Notes under the pieces: generated by a model
The model's database searches: none
Seen by the model: only the letters and a program-made list of their open reading frames with translations
Told to the model about the DNA's origin: nothing
Part shown: positions 53,330-64,000 of the stretch, piece after piece
Position numbering within the stretch: position 1 is the first letter of the stretch
Layout: each line of letters begins with the position of its first letter
Program-made: the position numbers and the translations under genes
NCBI GenBank assembly: GCA_039000515.1
Contig: JBCFYV010000012.1
Coordinates: 4,035,007 to 4,099,006, forward strand
Length of the DNA: 64,000 nucleotides
Source of the DNA: Timema cristinae
Taxonomy: Eukaryota > Arthropoda > Insecta > Phasmatodea > Timematidae
Direction: 5' to 3'

Positions 53330-54281
53330 GTATTGTAGCTTATGTATAAATATTTAACAAATTTGTTCCACTTTTTTCATTTTCTCAATTTTAACTGTAG
53401 GGCTATAGATAAAAATAAAGATACTTGCAAGCTACATTGTAATACTTTCTAGTATCTAAAGTTAGAGGGATATGCATTAAAAACTACTTTATATGTACAA
53501 TTTGACCTCACACACCTTTACCTTATTTTAGTAACAAGTAAATTATATTTTATTTTGTGGTATTTGGTAGTATTTGGTACAAACCTTGGTGAGGTCTTTG
53601 GTTTCTCTGAATACAACATTGAAAAATGAGAAAAATAGTTAAAGTTATGATTGGGACATTCTTAGTAAAGAAAGAATTAAGAAGTTAAGAAAGTTTGCAA
53701 TTTCATTTAATATCTTGGTTTGATTTTAATTGAGTAATTAATAACTGTGTCAAGAAAATACAAAATAATAATTTAAAGAATCATTAAAACTAGCTTTTGT
53801 GACCTTGTAGGTAATAGTGGTGGGTACAATTAGAGTATAAATAAACCTGTAAATAATTCATATTTCAATAACAATCACTATTTGTAATGTTCAGTGATTG
53901 GACCTTAACTTCAATACCTTGAACAGTGCTGTGATCTCTTTAATCCATGACATGGTAAAACATATGTTGATCATTGTGTTTGGGAGCAGTGAACTAGGAA
54001 GTTGTGTTTAAATGTAACGCTATATTGATGTCATGTAAAATAAATAGTATAACAGACTATGCTGAGAGAACCTACAAATCTAAACTAATTTAGAAACATT
54101 ACAATTTTCTATATGAAATCATTCTTTGGTTCAAATGGTTCATATACTCTTTCAATACTAAAGACTGCAGATGTAAAGAACACACTCAGGAAGATCAAGC
54201 AAAAAACTGTTCAAAACAAGTTTCCAAATTGCTAGGCCAGTAACAGTGGTATATAATCTAGAAAAATTATTTTATTAATAC
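53330..54281. other. Putative RpS29 intron / intergenic DNA
   Basis: No coding motif seen. The last RpS29 exon would be only a few codons and cannot be located by eye. Confidence 0.4.
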
Positions 54282-54725
54282 CAGTGGCGGATTTAAAATG
54301 TTTGCCCCCACCCCCAGATACAATTATAATATGCTCCCCTCCCCTCCCCCATTTATTTTTTTCAAGAGCCTTAGGAAATTTTGGGGGAAAGAGGTGTTGG
54401 GGAGGGGGGGAGTTAGTATTCGAGAAAAGATTTCTATGAAAGCTAATCAGGCATGTACAATTGTCCATACACTACAGTAGTTTGAGTTAACTTTATGAAG
54501 GGGAGACTGATGTCAGTTACAAAGTACACTTATTTAAAAATAAATATTGTAGTTCTGACTTTAACTTGAACTATTTTGATAATGTTAGTCAATAATTTTT
54601 AAACATAATTATTAAAAACAATATATTATAATAAAAATAATGTAATCCAAAATGTGCCCCCCCCCCCCTAAAGCCACTGTCCCTAAGCCCGTGCCTAGTG
54701 GGTCTATAGTGTAAATCCGCTTCTG
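54282..54725. mobile_element. hAT-type MITE with 8-bp TSD
   Basis: TIRs CAGTGGCGGATTTA and (inverted right end) CAGAAGCGGATTTA, flanked by ATTAATAC (54,274-54,281) and ATTAATTC (54,726-54,733), matching 7 of 8. The interior has C-rich stretches just inside each end (54,304-54,350 and 54,656-54,668). 444 bp, no transposase. Confidence 0.75.
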
Positions 54726-54733
54726 ATTAATTC

Positions 54734-56435
54734 TGGAGATAGGCCTACAAAGAAGATAGTAAAATAAAATTGAGCATTTATGTCTGACGAGTGTGAATTT
54801 AATATTGAACATTATATTTGTCTTTCTGGTCACACTGTTATTACAAAAAAAATATAGTAAAAACATGAATTTTTATTAATGACACAACCCAATTTTATCA
54901 CTGTCTAGTCTAAAGAAAAATCTATAAAAGAGTAAATAACAAGATTTACGCAAGCATTTTCTTAGAGGGGTCAATTTATATTAAGTGTTAAAAAAAATAT
55001 TAGTTACTTGACAGTAAAAAAAATTCAACCATAGATGTTTACAGTTTAAAACCCCTATTATTTTATTTTTATTGACACTGGTTTTAACATGGCAACCATT
55101 TTTGTATGATGGCACACAGCATTTATAAGTGTTTGCGGTGACGTCATTATCTCAGCTGTGGTAAGTCCTAGGACAAAATGATGCTAAGCACATTATAGAC
55201 TACAACCTGGTTAGGGTATACTAACTACCCTGTCTGTATGCTTCTAAAAATATCTCTTCATCGTCAATTTTAACGCCAAAGTTTTCTATTGCAATTCATT
55301 TGCTAAAAATGTCATTTTCGGCAGAAGGGCAGTTATTTAAGGATTGAAATTTTTTTAGGAAGTACAGATGGAACAATAGTCTATATTATGATTTTGTTGA
55401 AGTTTTTTTTGTGTTTTTTTTCCACAGGGTCATAAAGATGTACTTTTTTTTTAGATCAACTTGAGGGTTCAATATCTCTGGTAGACAGTTATTTAAAAAT
55501 CTGAAATCTACACAAATTAAAGTACTCTATGTTAAGTAACTATTGTTAAAGAAAATTTAGTTTGAGATTCAAGTGTTTTAAGTGATACAACCTTGCATAA
55601 GTCATAAAAAAATTAATAATTCGTTAGTCTAAACAAAATAATAGTGAAATATATATATATATATATTTAAATATGTTAATTAGCCTTAGTTTTGAAAAAA
55701 AAAACAATTTAGAAATTAAATAGTTTTAGTTAAATTATATTTATTTATTATTATCATGGAACAGTACATGAGGATCATAGATCATGCACAAATTCTGGAA
55801 TAGGCGTGGCACTAAAAGAGATAATACAATTTAAAAAAAGATTTTTATTTGAATTTTAAAACTCATTATTATTCATAAAAAGATTAACAAAAAACATGGG
55901 GGAGATAGAAGGGTGTGATATACTTTTAAGTCGGGAATTTTAGGAAATGATCAGGGGAAATCAGGGAAGAAGTCAGTAATTTCATTGGTCATGTTGAGTA
56001 GACTCAAAAATTTATTTTGATTGTTTTACAGACTTGTTAGAAGAAAAGGTGTGTTTGGGTTTATGGACAACAAGGTTAATTTAGGATACCTATGTCGAAT
56101 ATTTGAAATAGCATCACAATAAATTATTATTTAGAACAAGTTGAGTTTTAAAATATTCACATTATTATAATTAGTATGTTTATTTAACAGTTTTGAAATT
56201 TCTTCACACATAGTGATTCGGAAATATTGTGTGAGCCCCCATACTTTGTCCTCAGGTGACATATAGGTCCAGCCGGGTGCTAGAACTTAACATAAATATT
56301 TTGTTTGCTAAATTAATGTCCACAATGACCTAGCCACCACTCTTCATTTTATATGCAGGTGATGTGATTATTCCTGAGAGTTAGTGGGACAGCTTTCGTT
56401 ACAGGAGACTCCTCATACTCTTCTGACCTGGATGT
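54734..56435. other. AT-rich intergenic DNA
   Basis: No gene recognised. Contains a short (AT)n at about 55,650-55,668. Confidence 0.5.
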
Positions 56436-56937
56436 TAAATATCATATCATTATACTCTCTGAAATTGGAACGTAGTGATGAAATACCTGTTTCCCAGGAA
56501 TTTGCTGGCAGTTGTCAAATCTGTGTTTTAACTTTTCTTGACGAGTAATTATTTCTTCGTCTTGAACATAGATGTATGTGATCCCCTTTATATTTTGTTT
56601 GCAATACACATACATATCTTTCAGGGGTAATAATGTGATTATTTACAGTCCTTTGTAGACTTGCTTTTGTCACCTCCCGCTTTGTTGTTCCTTCAACACC
56701 GTCACATACATTCTTCCTCTGTGATGAGAAGAAATTTCATTCACCGTCAAGACCAAAATCTTTCTTGTGGTGGCAAACATTAATTAAATCTTTCTTGTTC
56801 TTGTACTGGCTTGATGTGTCTTCTGAGAAGTAAATTATTTGATCAACACTGGGAAAAGTTTTCTTAATGTGTGTCAGCAAGTGTGTTTGAAACATGTGCA
56901 CTGCTACCGTGTTGTGATCCAAGTTATCACTAATTAC

Positions 56938-59004
56938 CAGGGCCCGAAAGTTGATGACATTGAATCTTTTTTCTGTGAAGTCAATCACAATGCTAAATTG
57001 TATATAAACACATTTTATGACACGCTAATATTGAAAACATCACTTTTATTGTGCATATTTTTGCATTTACAGGGGTTTTTACAGTTTAAGGCATTTTTTG
57101 GCGTTTTTGCAGAATTTTTGAGGCATTTCTTTACTGTTTTTACTCTTATCGTGCATTTTATATCTTTTTTTTAGAATTATTATTACATAAAAATAGTAAC
57201 TCACAAAGGGTAATGCACATATTCACATATCCATTATTTTAATTTACTTAAAGCATTAATTTTCTCTTGTAATTACTAGTACAGCTGGACATGAAACAAG
57301 AAGTGTAGCCTTGAGTCAATAATTGCAGCAGAAAAAATGTTTTCTGTTATTCAGCATATCGGTTGTGAGAAACACAAGAGTGCTTTAAAAAGGACAGCAA
57401 CAAGAAAATTAACCTAAAGATTGCTGTTCCAAAGTGCTTCAACTTCTAAAACCAAATGATCTCCTTTTAATCAAGAGTTGTGCGAAGTATTGTTGTCAGC
57501 TGATATTCCACTCGGAAAAGTAAATCGTCCTAAATTTCGCGAGTTTTTAGAAAGACACACGAATAATTCTATACCAAATGAATCTACTCTGCGTAAAAGT
57601 TACATGAGCTTGTGCTATGAGAAAACTCTAGATAAAATACAAACCAGTGTGTGCGAGGAAAAAATCTGTGTATCAATTGATGAGACAATAGATGTAGAAG
57701 GTCGGTATGTAGGTAACGTAGTTATTGGAACTCTTGAACTGAATACTGTTTGTCAAACATTTCTCTTGAATACAGAAATCTTGGATAAAGCCAACCACTC
57801 TACAATCAGCAAGTTGTTTGATAAATCCATGTTTCTGCTTTGGCCTGACGGTATTAAGCACAATGATGTTCTTCTTTTTGTAAGTGATGCTGCACCGTAT
57901 ATGGTCAAAGCAGCTACTGTAATTAAAGCATTATATTCTAAAATGATTCACGTAACATGTGTCGCTCATGCAGTTCATCGAGTTGCTGAAGAGGCGAGAA
58001 AGAACTTTGGAAATGTTGACCAACTAGTGTCAAACGTTAAAAAGTAGCTATAAAGCGCCATCTAGAGTACTTGATTTCAAGACGGTGGCACCTGATGTAC
58101 CCTTACCACCTCAGCCAATAATTACACGATGGTGCACATGGCTTCATGAGTGTTTCTATTATTGTGACCATATTCATATTTCAAAAACAGCTGTGAACAA
58201 ATTTGACCGTGAAGAGGCTGTATCTAACAATATTTCACAAGATATGCTCTCAGATCGCGAAATTGAGGGAAACCTGGCGTATATCAAGGCTAATTTTAGT
58301 ATTTTGACTGTAATCATAACAAACTTAGGAAAGAAAGGTGTGTCATTGTCTGACTCTACTGCTCTTATCACAACACTACAGGATAACCTCAAGAGAGCTT
58401 CAGGCAAAATTGGAGAAGCAATGTTTGCAAAACTTCAGAATGTGGATAAAAAATTCAGGATTTAAAAGTGTGTAAAATTGCTGACATAATCACCTGTAAA
58501 AGTGACTCTTTAGAATAAATTGAATGAGGACATATCGCTGGGTGACACTCCATACTTCAAGTATGCTCCAATAACATCCGTGGATGTAGAGCGCAACTTC
58601 TCCAGGTACCAAAACCTCTTGGCCGATAATCGCTGATCATTCACACCTGATAATCTGAAGATGACCTTCATTGTGCATTTAATCTCTATATCATTCTCAT
58701 ATGCACAAAAAGTTCTGCCTATTTTATTATTTTTAGTGGGCAGATTGGTTATACAATATTTATTAATTTACTTTTCCTTTTGCACGATTCCCACATTACC
58801 AAAATCACACGAGAATAATTATAATTTGATTTTAAATGTAGTATCAGTTTTAAGAGCATTTTTTAATATCTTTTAGAGTAAAAAATCTAGTATTTAAGTC
58901 CATCTATTTTGTTTTTAAGGGCATTTTCCCTATTTTTGAGAGCATTAATACTCTATTTAAGTGCATTTCTGGGTTTTTTAAAGGCATCAACTTCAGGGCC
59001 CTTG
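56938..59004 (+). mobile_element. hAT element, 2,067 bp, inserted in the repetitive gene
   Basis: The left TIR, CAGGGCCCGAAAGTTGATG, and the right TIR (inverted), CAAGGGCCCTGAAGTTGATG, are clear. Flanking octamers are CTAATTAC (56,930-56,937) and CTAATCCG (59,005-59,012), sharing the first five bases, compatible with a decayed 8-bp duplication. Coding homology of the host gene stops at each border and continues on the other side, which independently supports insertion. Confidence 0.75.
57310..58690 (+). pseudogene. hAT transposase (CGGBP1-like family), broken
   Basis: The first fragment, about 57,355-57,480 in another frame (IQHIGCEKHKSALKR), looks like the end of a BED-type zinc finger. The main frame 57,478-58,047 contains VNRPKFREFLERHT, ICVSIDETIDVEGRYVGNVV (the first catalytic Asp region, SIDE) and LLFVSDAAPYMVKAA (second Asp region, SDAA). 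After a frameshift 58,085-58,465 has PIITRWCTWLHECFYY. A final fragment near 58,550-58,690 gives the dimerisation motif YFKYAPITSVDVERNFSRYQ and NLLADNR. This set is typical of hAT transposases annotated as CGG-repeat-binding protein 1-like. Two or more frameshifts and a stop make it inactive. Confidence 0.8.
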
Positions 59005-59790
59005 CTAATCCGACAAATACTTTGGTAGAAAAGCTCATCATTTTGTTTGAACAGTTTTGTGTCGGTTTACCCAGTGGTAGATTTGGAACTCATCTTAAAC
59101 CAAAAAACTATTTTTTTTTTTTGCTGTTTGAAAGAATAATACATTTATTTTCAGTGAGTCACATTTTCTTTCCTCTCCGAAATTGAGTTTGTACTTTTGC
59201 CATGAAATAATGAGTCTTGTGTAAAATATTTTTTTCAATAAGAGACTGCAAAAGTTCTTCTGTTGGTTGAACAACAGTGATCATTTCTGCCTGGTCATTT
59301 TGTTAAAATTCATGCAGTACATCTTGGAGGTCTTCCTACCTAGACAATTATCACATTTGCCCATCAAAAAGTTGTGACTATTCATGTCACAAACAGGAAT
59401 CTCAAGAAGGTTCTTGTAGTCGATGCTAAGCTTTGCCTCATCGATCATGAGCTTAACAATCTGATGGTAAATACAAATGCAAACAGTGTGGGTTCCTGAG
59501 GATCCGGCAATGACATACCACTTAGGTCTGATCTTCATAAATTTTGATCTTCCAATTTTATAATCAGGGTTTTTTGCTTTTAACTCAACAAACAGTCTTT
59601 CTAGCTTGAACAGAGTTAACAATACTCATCACTTTCATAAAATTTACAAACTCCATCATTGGTTGAATGCCAATACCCTTCTTCCTTCCTAGCTCTGGTG
59701 GAATGCCCAGGTCTTTGGCTATCTCTCTGGTCAGTTTCATGAGACGCTTAGATACATTGAACTTTGTAGCTCTTCTGTCACGGGTCCAGA

Positions 59791-60115
59791 TTTTAGTTGT
59801 AAGCTAATTATTTTTACTGTCTCTCCTTTGTCTGCTACAGCACACCTCTTTGTTTCATTATTAATTTCTCAAACTCATTTACAGGGCCCACAGTTTATTC
59901 AGTCTTGTATTACCTGATCAAATGAGGTCTCTAGATTTTTTTTCTTAATGCATCTGAAACTTTCCCTCTCTTTGCTTTTAAGAAATTAAATTACAGTCTG
60001 TTCCTTGTGAATCATAATTCCCTATTTGTTACAATTAGAAAATGTTGAAAAAGAAGACAAAGAGATTGTTCCTTTTACTGAGAGCTTAGAAAATGTGGAC
60101 TTTACTTATACTTTA
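59791..60115. other. Unassigned DNA
   Basis: No supported feature; weak coding-like residues of the repetitive gene may extend here. Confidence 0.3.
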
Positions 60116-60362
60116 CTTGGGGGTTCAATCCTCGGTCTCGGCACAGATTTATCTGATTGCCAAACCCTTCTTTCACCTCTGACAAGACGTGTATTAATCA
60201 CAACTTGTGAATGTGGGGAATGCCAGGCCTCCACCGTGGTTCGGATTCCACGTTAAACTGTAGGTCCTCCATTTCATCTCACAATCACTCTACCATTACA
60301 CATTAACGTAAATGCGTGTAACCCGAACGGGTAGTAAGACGCGGTGATAATAATAATAATAA
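60116..60362 (+). mobile_element. tRNA-derived SINE, 5'-truncated, with (AAT)n tail
   Basis: Starts at the B box (GGGGGTTCAATCCTCGG), then 'GCACAGATTTATCTGATTGC', 'GACGTGTATTAATC', 'GAATGCCAGGCCTCCACCG', 'CACGTTAAACTGTAGGTCC' and the tail 'GTAACCCGAACGGGTAGTAA' plus 'GACGCGGTGATAATAATAAT'. The longest copy with the full central part; useful as a family reference. Confidence 0.85.
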
Positions 60363-60744
60363 TTTAATTAAAACGATGCACATGGGGAACAAAAAACCTT
60401 CACCCTCTAAAGTGAAGAAAATAAAGTTTTTGGGTAAAAACTTGAAACAAAACTCTAAACAAATAAATGAAATAGCTATTCCTTGGTAAGTGTTAGAATT
60501 TAAATTCGATCTATATCGAGTACAAAACAAGTATTTAGATTAGCTAACAATATATACATCTTTACTCCTAATAGTTTAATAATAAACCCATGTTTTCTCA
60601 TTTATAAATTTATATTAGAACTATTAAGTTTGTAAGAAAATGTTTTTGTAGATTACAACACTAATGAATATTTTAAAGAGATATTTTATTGAACAATTAT
60701 TCAATGGATCTAAATTGTTGGGTTTGTAAGGTAAGTTTCAGGAT
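60363..60744. other. AT-rich DNA
   Basis: No supported feature. Confidence 0.4.
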
Positions 60745-60895
60745 CATGTTTGGTTGCTTGTAGCTGGAAGTTCTGGGTTCAAATCTCAGCCACGTGGGCC
60801 GAGGGCTGTTCTTCCCTAAGTGTTTATCCACACTTCCTTCACACAAATGCGAATACGCTTACTATAAATATATATTTTCCTTAGCTCTATTCCGT
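60745..60895 (+). mobile_element. tRNA-derived SINE-like copy
   Basis: 'GGAAGTTCTGGGTTCAAATC' gives a B box (GGTTCAAATC). The body has 'GGCTGTTCTTCCCTAAGTG', 'TCCACACTTCCTTCACACAA' and 'ATGCGAATACGCTTACTATA', the last related to the 'AATGCGGGTTCACTTCC' block of other SINEs. Confidence 0.5.
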
Positions 60896-61489
60896 TATTA
60901 TAATTAAAATGTGTATAAAACAGCTTGATAGTAGCAGGGCCGGATTAATGACAATAATTGGTTTGGTGCTAAACGTATTAATTTGATTATTTGAATTTTT
61001 ATTGCCTGGTTAAGGAACGTGTCCAACTACTAGTTTTATTTATTATCTGTATTTAACGTGCGCTTTCTTAACCAAATGATTATATAAGCACACGAGAATT
61101 TATATGAGTGAGATCGAAAGGGCCTAACAATTTTGCCGGGAAAGGTATTTTCACAAACCTTAGAGGGTTATCTTACATACCACAATCGACATGGGACCAA
61201 TGGCTTTACTTTCCTTCCAAAAGAAGTTATGTTATGTATTGTTATAACTCAAAAGAAATCCTTTGACCCCGGCGAGGTTTTAACCCACAAACATCGGGCC
61301 TTGAGGCGAGCACTTTACTCCAGGACCAGTGAAGTCGACCAAACTGCTAGCAATATTATATGATTGAATGCTACAGTATAAAGATAGCGCCACAAACACA
61401 AAACCAAATATTGTTCGAGAATAGGAATAAAAATCTAAACTAAAATCATTCATGGCGGCACTAGTGAGTACGTAAACTAAATGTAAGTC
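60896..61489. other. Unassigned DNA
   Basis: No gene recognised; a 76-codon ORF at 61,133-61,363 has no motif. Confidence 0.4.
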
Positions 61490-61690
61490 TCATTTAGTCT
61501 AGCCTACTGGAAACAGGGAGATCGGGGTTCAATTCGCAGCCGTTCATTCTCGAGATATTTTTTCTAAATGTTATTCTTTTATTTCTATATGCAAGTACAG
61601 GTACATTTCACCTACATTCTACCTTCATCACCCCTACGTCGAGCAGGATCTTATCTAAGGTGCTGTGCTCACTATAGGAGCCAGGGAAAA
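61490..61690 (+). mobile_element. tRNA-derived SINE-like copy
   Basis: 'GGGAGATCGGGGTTCAATTC' gives a B box. The body ends with 'ACATTCTACCTTCATCACCC'. Family uncertain. Confidence 0.4.
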
Positions 61691-64000
61691 CCATACCAAA
61701 ATGTCAAATAGCTATTTGTGCTAACTTGTATTGATTTTTTTAAATCTGCTTATTGTTCTTCTCATTAAAAAAAAACTTTACACAAGTCAACACATTGAGG
61801 AGCTTTGAGCGTAAAATCACCACTCCTATTTTGATTAGAAAAGATGTCAACTAAATAATGACAATAGATATATTGTTTGTTTATTTCTAAGTGATTCTTA
61901 AATATTTTATTCCTATAAGCTTATTAGGTAAATACATAATATATTTATGGTGCTTTAAAAAGGTAAACTAAAGATTTCTAATGTTAAAGAGGGTTTAATT
62001 AGGGAAGAACTTTTAAATAACGTCTGTTTCCATAAGTTACAGGATTTTTTTAAATAGTATATTGACTTAGTGTTAACACTTATGACTAATTTCCCTTTTT
62101 AATTTATTGTTTTGCTAACTTGTGTGCATTTTTATGTATTTGAAATATCAATTTTATGTTTTAAAATTTTAACATTTATCTGGTTCTCTGGAGTGGTCCC
62201 CATACCTTCTTCCCATATTTCAATTTTCTACCAAAGTTAAAATGTCATTCTTATTTTAACCCCCTTCCCCAATTCCTAGAGCTCAATTTTGAAACTCCTA
62301 ATTTCGTAAATTTTCCTTGTTAAATGAGGTGATCCTTCTAAAGATCTTCAAAATTTCAATTTTTCATCTTATCTCGAAGGGGCTTGGATTTTTCTGAAAA
62401 CACACCTACCTAAACTCGCTTTCTTTTTTTATATATTACTATCATGAATTACAGCTTTGGGAGAATAGTTTAGGGTAACTAAAAAGATTAAAAATTTTAT
62501 CAATTTAATTTTTAAAATTTATGTAATAAGTTTTAAAATAGGTTTAAGTGTATAAAAGGGGTACTAATGGAAGTGACAAACGGACAAACAAACGGCACTA
62601 TTAAAACCATGTTTTTGGTTTCAGGGGGTCATGAAACGTTGATATTTATCAATATCTCAAGTCTTCTTTTTTTTTTTTTACAATCACAATAGATATAGAG
62701 CATTCCTTATATTTATTTTGTTATTTTTATACAGTAAATAAGGTAGTTTTAATTCAATATTTATCTTGCTTTGGCCTTGCATACAATATATCAAATCTAG
62801 TATGAATTTGCTTTTTTTTCAATAGGGAAATCAGGGAATATTTTAATTTGTATAGCATTTATCTCTTTTGAAATATAAATCGTAAACCTAGTTTTGAAAG
62901 GTAGCTTATGCACTCTGCATATTTTTAATGCTTTTTATTTTAACAGTCACATAATTAATTTATTTATCAAAATAGTATTGAGTCTTGGGGAAGAACCATT
63001 CCCAGTTTTCCCTCTCTTGGGTGTGCCACTGACCTTTATATATATATACATACACACATACGAGTATATAATATCCAAGGAAGAACAAACAGATAAATTC
63101 TGCATTAGTCTTTTTTGGTGGTATAGCTTCAATTTGAAGAAACACTTAAATTTTCTATGTTAATAAGCTGTCATTTATAAATTATCAGAACTCTTTTATA
63201 TCTACTAAAATAACTGAATATTTTGTCTTTGATTAGGAACATTTTTGACAGTATTTTTATTGTGATAAATTAATGGAAAACTCTCTTTATAAACATTTTA
63301 ACGTAAATTAAAATGAATAGCACGACACAATCTTAAATATAGTAACTAACCAAGAGTTGGTCTACTTCCATTGTATATTACAATTAGGAAAGAAATTTTC
63401 ATAATTTGTCGCCAGTAGCCCATAAGGGAGTGTCTGTGCGGTGCACTGTACCATTTATTTATTTTTTCAAACCTCTAAACACTTTAAGCAAGATTGATCC
63501 TACTAATTTTAAATTATGGTGTTGCAAGTAAAGACATGCCTACTTTGATGAGTTTTGTTTAACTCTTTAAAATTAATTGTATAAAGCCGAAAATGACCGA
63601 ACTCGATTGAGTATATACATTAATTTGGACACCCTTCGCTTATAAATTGTGGGCAGGAGGAAGATCACAAACCAAACGTTTGTGTCCTTGTATATTATGT
63701 GTGCGTGTGTGTTCAAATAACACACACACACACACAAGTATGATTCTAGAATTGATATTTTAATTGTTTAACTTTGTAGAAATTCCAATCATTCTATTCT
63801 CAATGAATATCTCTTAGCTCAGGCTTGAAAAAAACCCAGGCTATTTAAAAAATAAGTTGGGCTATATTAGGTTTTATTGGGTTTGTTGTGGTGTAATTAA
63901 AGATATTATGTATGTTATCTGATTTGACCAATCATTCTAACATATTAATTAGTGCCTAGGCTGTTACTTTACAAATAAAATAACGTTTAGGCCTAACAAT
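61691..64000. other. AT-rich DNA with weak repeats
   Basis: No gene. At 62,160-62,420 the degenerate 'CTCTGGAGTGGTCCCC-CC-TTC' / 'TTCAATTTT' motif recurs (compare 34,070-34,620). At 63,695-63,737 a (GT)n block faces an (AC)n block across TTCAAATAAC, a short hairpin-forming microsatellite. Confidence 0.5.

Larger units (their letters stand above)
56440..59790 (-). pseudogene. Repetitive gene of unknown function, split by a hAT insertion
   Basis: On the minus strand the 5' part is at about 59,790-59,005: SKRLMKLTREIAKDLGIP and KKGIGIQPMMEFVNF near 59,640-59,780, then ERLFVELKAKNPDYKIGRSK, KIRPKWYVIAGSSGTHTVC and a CDNCLGRK block near 59,320-59,345. The 3' part, 56,937-56,440, has ISDNLDHNTVAVHMFQTHL, IIYFSEDTSSQYKNKKD and HHKKDFGLD, then after a stop VCDGVEGTTKREVTKASLQR. 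I recall multi-copy uncharacterised arthropod genes with SSGTH-VCVC, SQYKN, HKKDFG and CDG-GGT-KR motifs in this order, but not a function; repetitive occurrence suggests an uncatalogued mobile element. The copy is broken by stops, frameshifts and the hAT element. Confidence 0.6.

Noticed and set aside
53281..53338. RpS29 ending by read-through (…FKK then Val-Leu-stop)
   Set aside because: The GT after the FKK codons matches the ancestral intron position, so splicing is the simpler reading; still listed as an open point.

Overview
This is a window of a large, AT-rich, repeat-dense invertebrate nuclear genome, most likely an arthropod. The reasons are spliceosomal intron signals, BEL/Pao and Copia LTR elements, non-LTR (LINE) fragments, several tRNA-derived SINE families, hAT elements, MITEs and a Polinton-like element. 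The only cellular gene I can support is one internal exon of ribosomal protein S29 (53,230-53,329, +). There are no operons and no intact rRNA or tRNA genes. Species cannot be settled from this sequence.

Layout. 1-2,846: AT-rich DNA with old repeats and a SINE tail. 2,847-4,549: a hAT-like element whose transposase C-terminal region carries an in-frame expansion of about 41 copies of a 7-codon unit. 5,000-6,400: remains of a repetitive minus-strand gene. 7,400-11,800: microsatellites, SINE copies and a 70-bp tandem array. 12,890-14,940: 3'-truncated Copia (-) with a tRNA-derived insertion in its integrase. 15,139-20,346: degenerate BEL/Pao element (-). 22,277-34,677: a hAT-type non-autonomous shell with perfect 15-bp TIRs, split by an 11.5-kb Polinton/Maverick-like element (22,384-33,887). 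34,870-36,840: two LINE 3' fragments. 37,256-40,470: MITEs and a full SINE with a perfect TSD. 40,926-41,025: assembly gap, followed by about 2.7 kb of homopolymer-inflated, probably unpolished sequence. 44,040-48,025: Copia (-), head to head with a plus-strand Copia gag remnant. 48,450-53,188: a 1.1-kb direct duplication leading into the RpS29 exon. 54,282-54,725: hAT MITE. 56,440-59,790: a repetitive gene (-) interrupted by a 2.07-kb hAT element. 59,800-64,000: SINE copies and AT-rich DNA.

The most interesting object is the Polinton-like element. It has termini AGTAAGGG...CCCTTACT, near-identical 6-bp flanking duplications (AATGCT/AATGTT), TIRs of about 1 kb, a fragment suggestive of protein-primed DNA polymerase B, and two intact ORFs (171 and 182 codons). 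Both ORFs, plus a 34-codon basic ORF, have TATA-type promoters. Its interior is filled with tandem arrays (about 125, 52, 727, 61 and 70 bp units) and a large imperfect palindrome. Its TIRs contain an internally deleted piece of its own 171-codon gene. I read it as a shortened, possibly non-autonomous relative of Polintons/adintoviruses with unusual architecture.
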